13,376 nucleotides of DNA from LiPW-15 sp964530925 (GTDB taxonomy: Bacteria; Patescibacteriota; Minisyncoccia; UBA6257; 2-01-FULL-56-20): assembly GCA_964530925.1 (NCBI GenBank), contig CAZHBZ010000014.1, forward strand, positions 1-13,376. Reading direction: 5' to 3'. The translations under genes were made by a program, and so were the position numbers. Positions 12,619 through 13,376 of the stretch are shown one piece after another. Numbering within the stretch: position 1 is the stretch's first letter; the number at the start of each line of letters is the position of its first letter. The notes under the pieces are model-generated. The model was not told where the DNA came from. It worked only from the letters and a program-made list of their open reading frames with translations, and ran no database searches.

Positions 12619-13376
12619 ATGGACGAGGAAAATATTGAAAAAAAAGATATTTCCGGCAGCCGCCTCAAAACAATTTTTATATACGGGCTTGTTTTTGTTC
12701 TCGGAGTTTTGGCTGGGAATATTTTTGACGCGGGAAACAGAGACGCGCTCAAAGAAACCGCGAATCTAGTCTCGCAGACAGGAAGGGAAGCTTTAGCTCC
12801 TTCCAAAGCGGAAGGAGTGAATCTATCTTTGCCGCTAAAAAAGCAGACAAATTCGAAAACTAAAGCGGTAATTCCCGTCGCGATTCCATCGCCACCTAAG
12901 GCGGCGACATCTTCCGGTATTGATACGGCTACATCATCTCCTTTGCCCACGACAAGCTCGTCAATTTCCGCAATCGAAGTTATCTCGGCTCCATTGGCCG
13001 CGTCCACGGGCGCTGAGGTTGAGGTGGCAGAGAGCGAACAAGCGCCTTCTGCTCCGGTTCCAGTCGCCATGGCCACGAAACTTCTGATATTCGAGATTCA
13101 GATAACCGGAGGGCCGGGAAATTCCGAACAAGATTTTATAAAAATATATAATCCAACTCCATATTCCATCGATGCTTCCGGATGGAAAATAAGAAAGCGT
13201 TCAAGCAAGGGAAGCGAGACATCCATCAAGGTGATTCCGAGCGGTACGAACATAGCTTCCGGCGCGCTTTTGACTTGGGCCAATAGCAAAGATAATTTCG
13301 CGGAGAGCATGGGCGCGGAGATTTCTTCAACAGCGTCTATTGCCGTAGATAGCAGTATCGCGATTTTCGATAGCGA
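12619..13376 (+). CDS. Membrane-anchored lamin-tail-domain (LTD) surface protein, 3' end beyond window
   Basis: 252 residues visible; the frame stays open to the window end. A short charged cytoplasmic N-terminus (1-16) is followed by one hydrophobic helix (about 17-36), then a long Ser/Thr/Ala/Pro-rich linker (about 75-150). From about 153 a lamin-tail (Ig-like) domain begins: LLIFEIQITG, then QDFIKIYNPTPYSIDASGWK (171-190), the family's hallmark strand pair of a D-F-I-K-I-Y-N-P core and an S-G-W turn, then ASGALLTWAN. LTD domains occur in exported bacterial proteins and nucleases, often as binding or anchoring modules; further domains may follow outside the window. The linker suggests that the domain is held away from the membrane on the outer side. 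The start is fixed by the upstream in-frame stop and the GATAAT box. Confidence 0.82.
   Translation, partial: MDEENIEKKDISGSRLKTIFIYGLVFVLGVLAGNIFDAGNRDALKETANLVSQTGREALAPSKAEGVNLSLPLKKQTNSKTKAVIPVAIPSPPKAATSSGIDTATSSPLPTTSSSISAIEVISAPLAASTGAEVEVAESEQAPSAPVPVAMATKLLIFEIQITGGPGNSEQDFIKIYNPTPYSIDASGWKIRKRSSKGSETSIKVIPSGTNIASGALLTWANSKDNFAESMGAEISSTASIAVDSSIAIFDS

Noticed and set aside
12453..13076. 207-residue minus-strand open frame across the lamin-tail gene
   Set aside because: The plus-strand frame has a membrane anchor and an LTD domain; the minus frame is an Ala/Ser-rich shadow of the linker.

Overview
The window looks like chromosomal DNA of a Candidate Phyla Radiation (Patescibacteria, most likely Parcubacteria-type) bacterium. 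This is inferred from the gene content: pilin-like proteins carrying LamG domains, a membrane-anchored lamin-tail-domain protein, a divergent acetate kinase, a cobalamin-dependent class II ribonucleotide reductase, small secreted and membrane proteins without clear names, very tight gene packing, and start codons mostly without Shine-Dalgarno sequences. TGA is used as a stop, so this is not one of the TGA-recoded CPR lineages. No rRNA, tRNA, CRISPR array or insertion sequence was seen.

Layout. Bases 1-1656 hold two tandem LamG genes: the 3' part of one whose frame is broken at a run of seven G, then a complete type IV pilin-like protein with a C-terminal LamG domain. Bases 1684-4812 form a likely three-gene operon: acetate kinase, a membrane-anchored protein with a PKD-like WGDG motif, and a ferric-reductase-like flavocytochrome. 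Bases 4813-5145 hold an A-rich spacer, a promoter, a 28-residue Lys/Ala microprotein and a strong hairpin terminator. Next come a minus-strand membrane protein of the metal-dependent hydrolase type and, divergent from it, a DoxX-like protein followed by a P-type ATPase with an unusual transport-site motif. A short GpsA-like dehydrogenase (8112-8996) ends at a palindromic hairpin that also faces the end of the minus-strand pair nrdJ plus a small secreted Trp/Ala-rich protein (9044-12247). Bases 12248-12618 are intergenic and include a GC-rich hairpin-forming block. The window ends inside a lamin-tail-domain surface protein.

Themes. Several genes have a TATAAT-like -10 box only 6-10 bases before the start codon, which predicts leaderless or nearly leaderless mRNAs. 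Two terminators share almost the same stem, with a compensating base-pair change, and both lie between convergent genes. Functionally the window mixes fermentation (acetate kinase), membrane redox (flavocytochrome, DoxX), ion transport, nucleotide reduction and cell-surface proteins. There is no clear new defence or mobile system. The best candidates for something undescribed are the P-type ATPase with the CADDIA motif, the Lys/Ala microprotein unit, the covarying hairpin family and the GC-rich block upstream of the lamin-tail gene.
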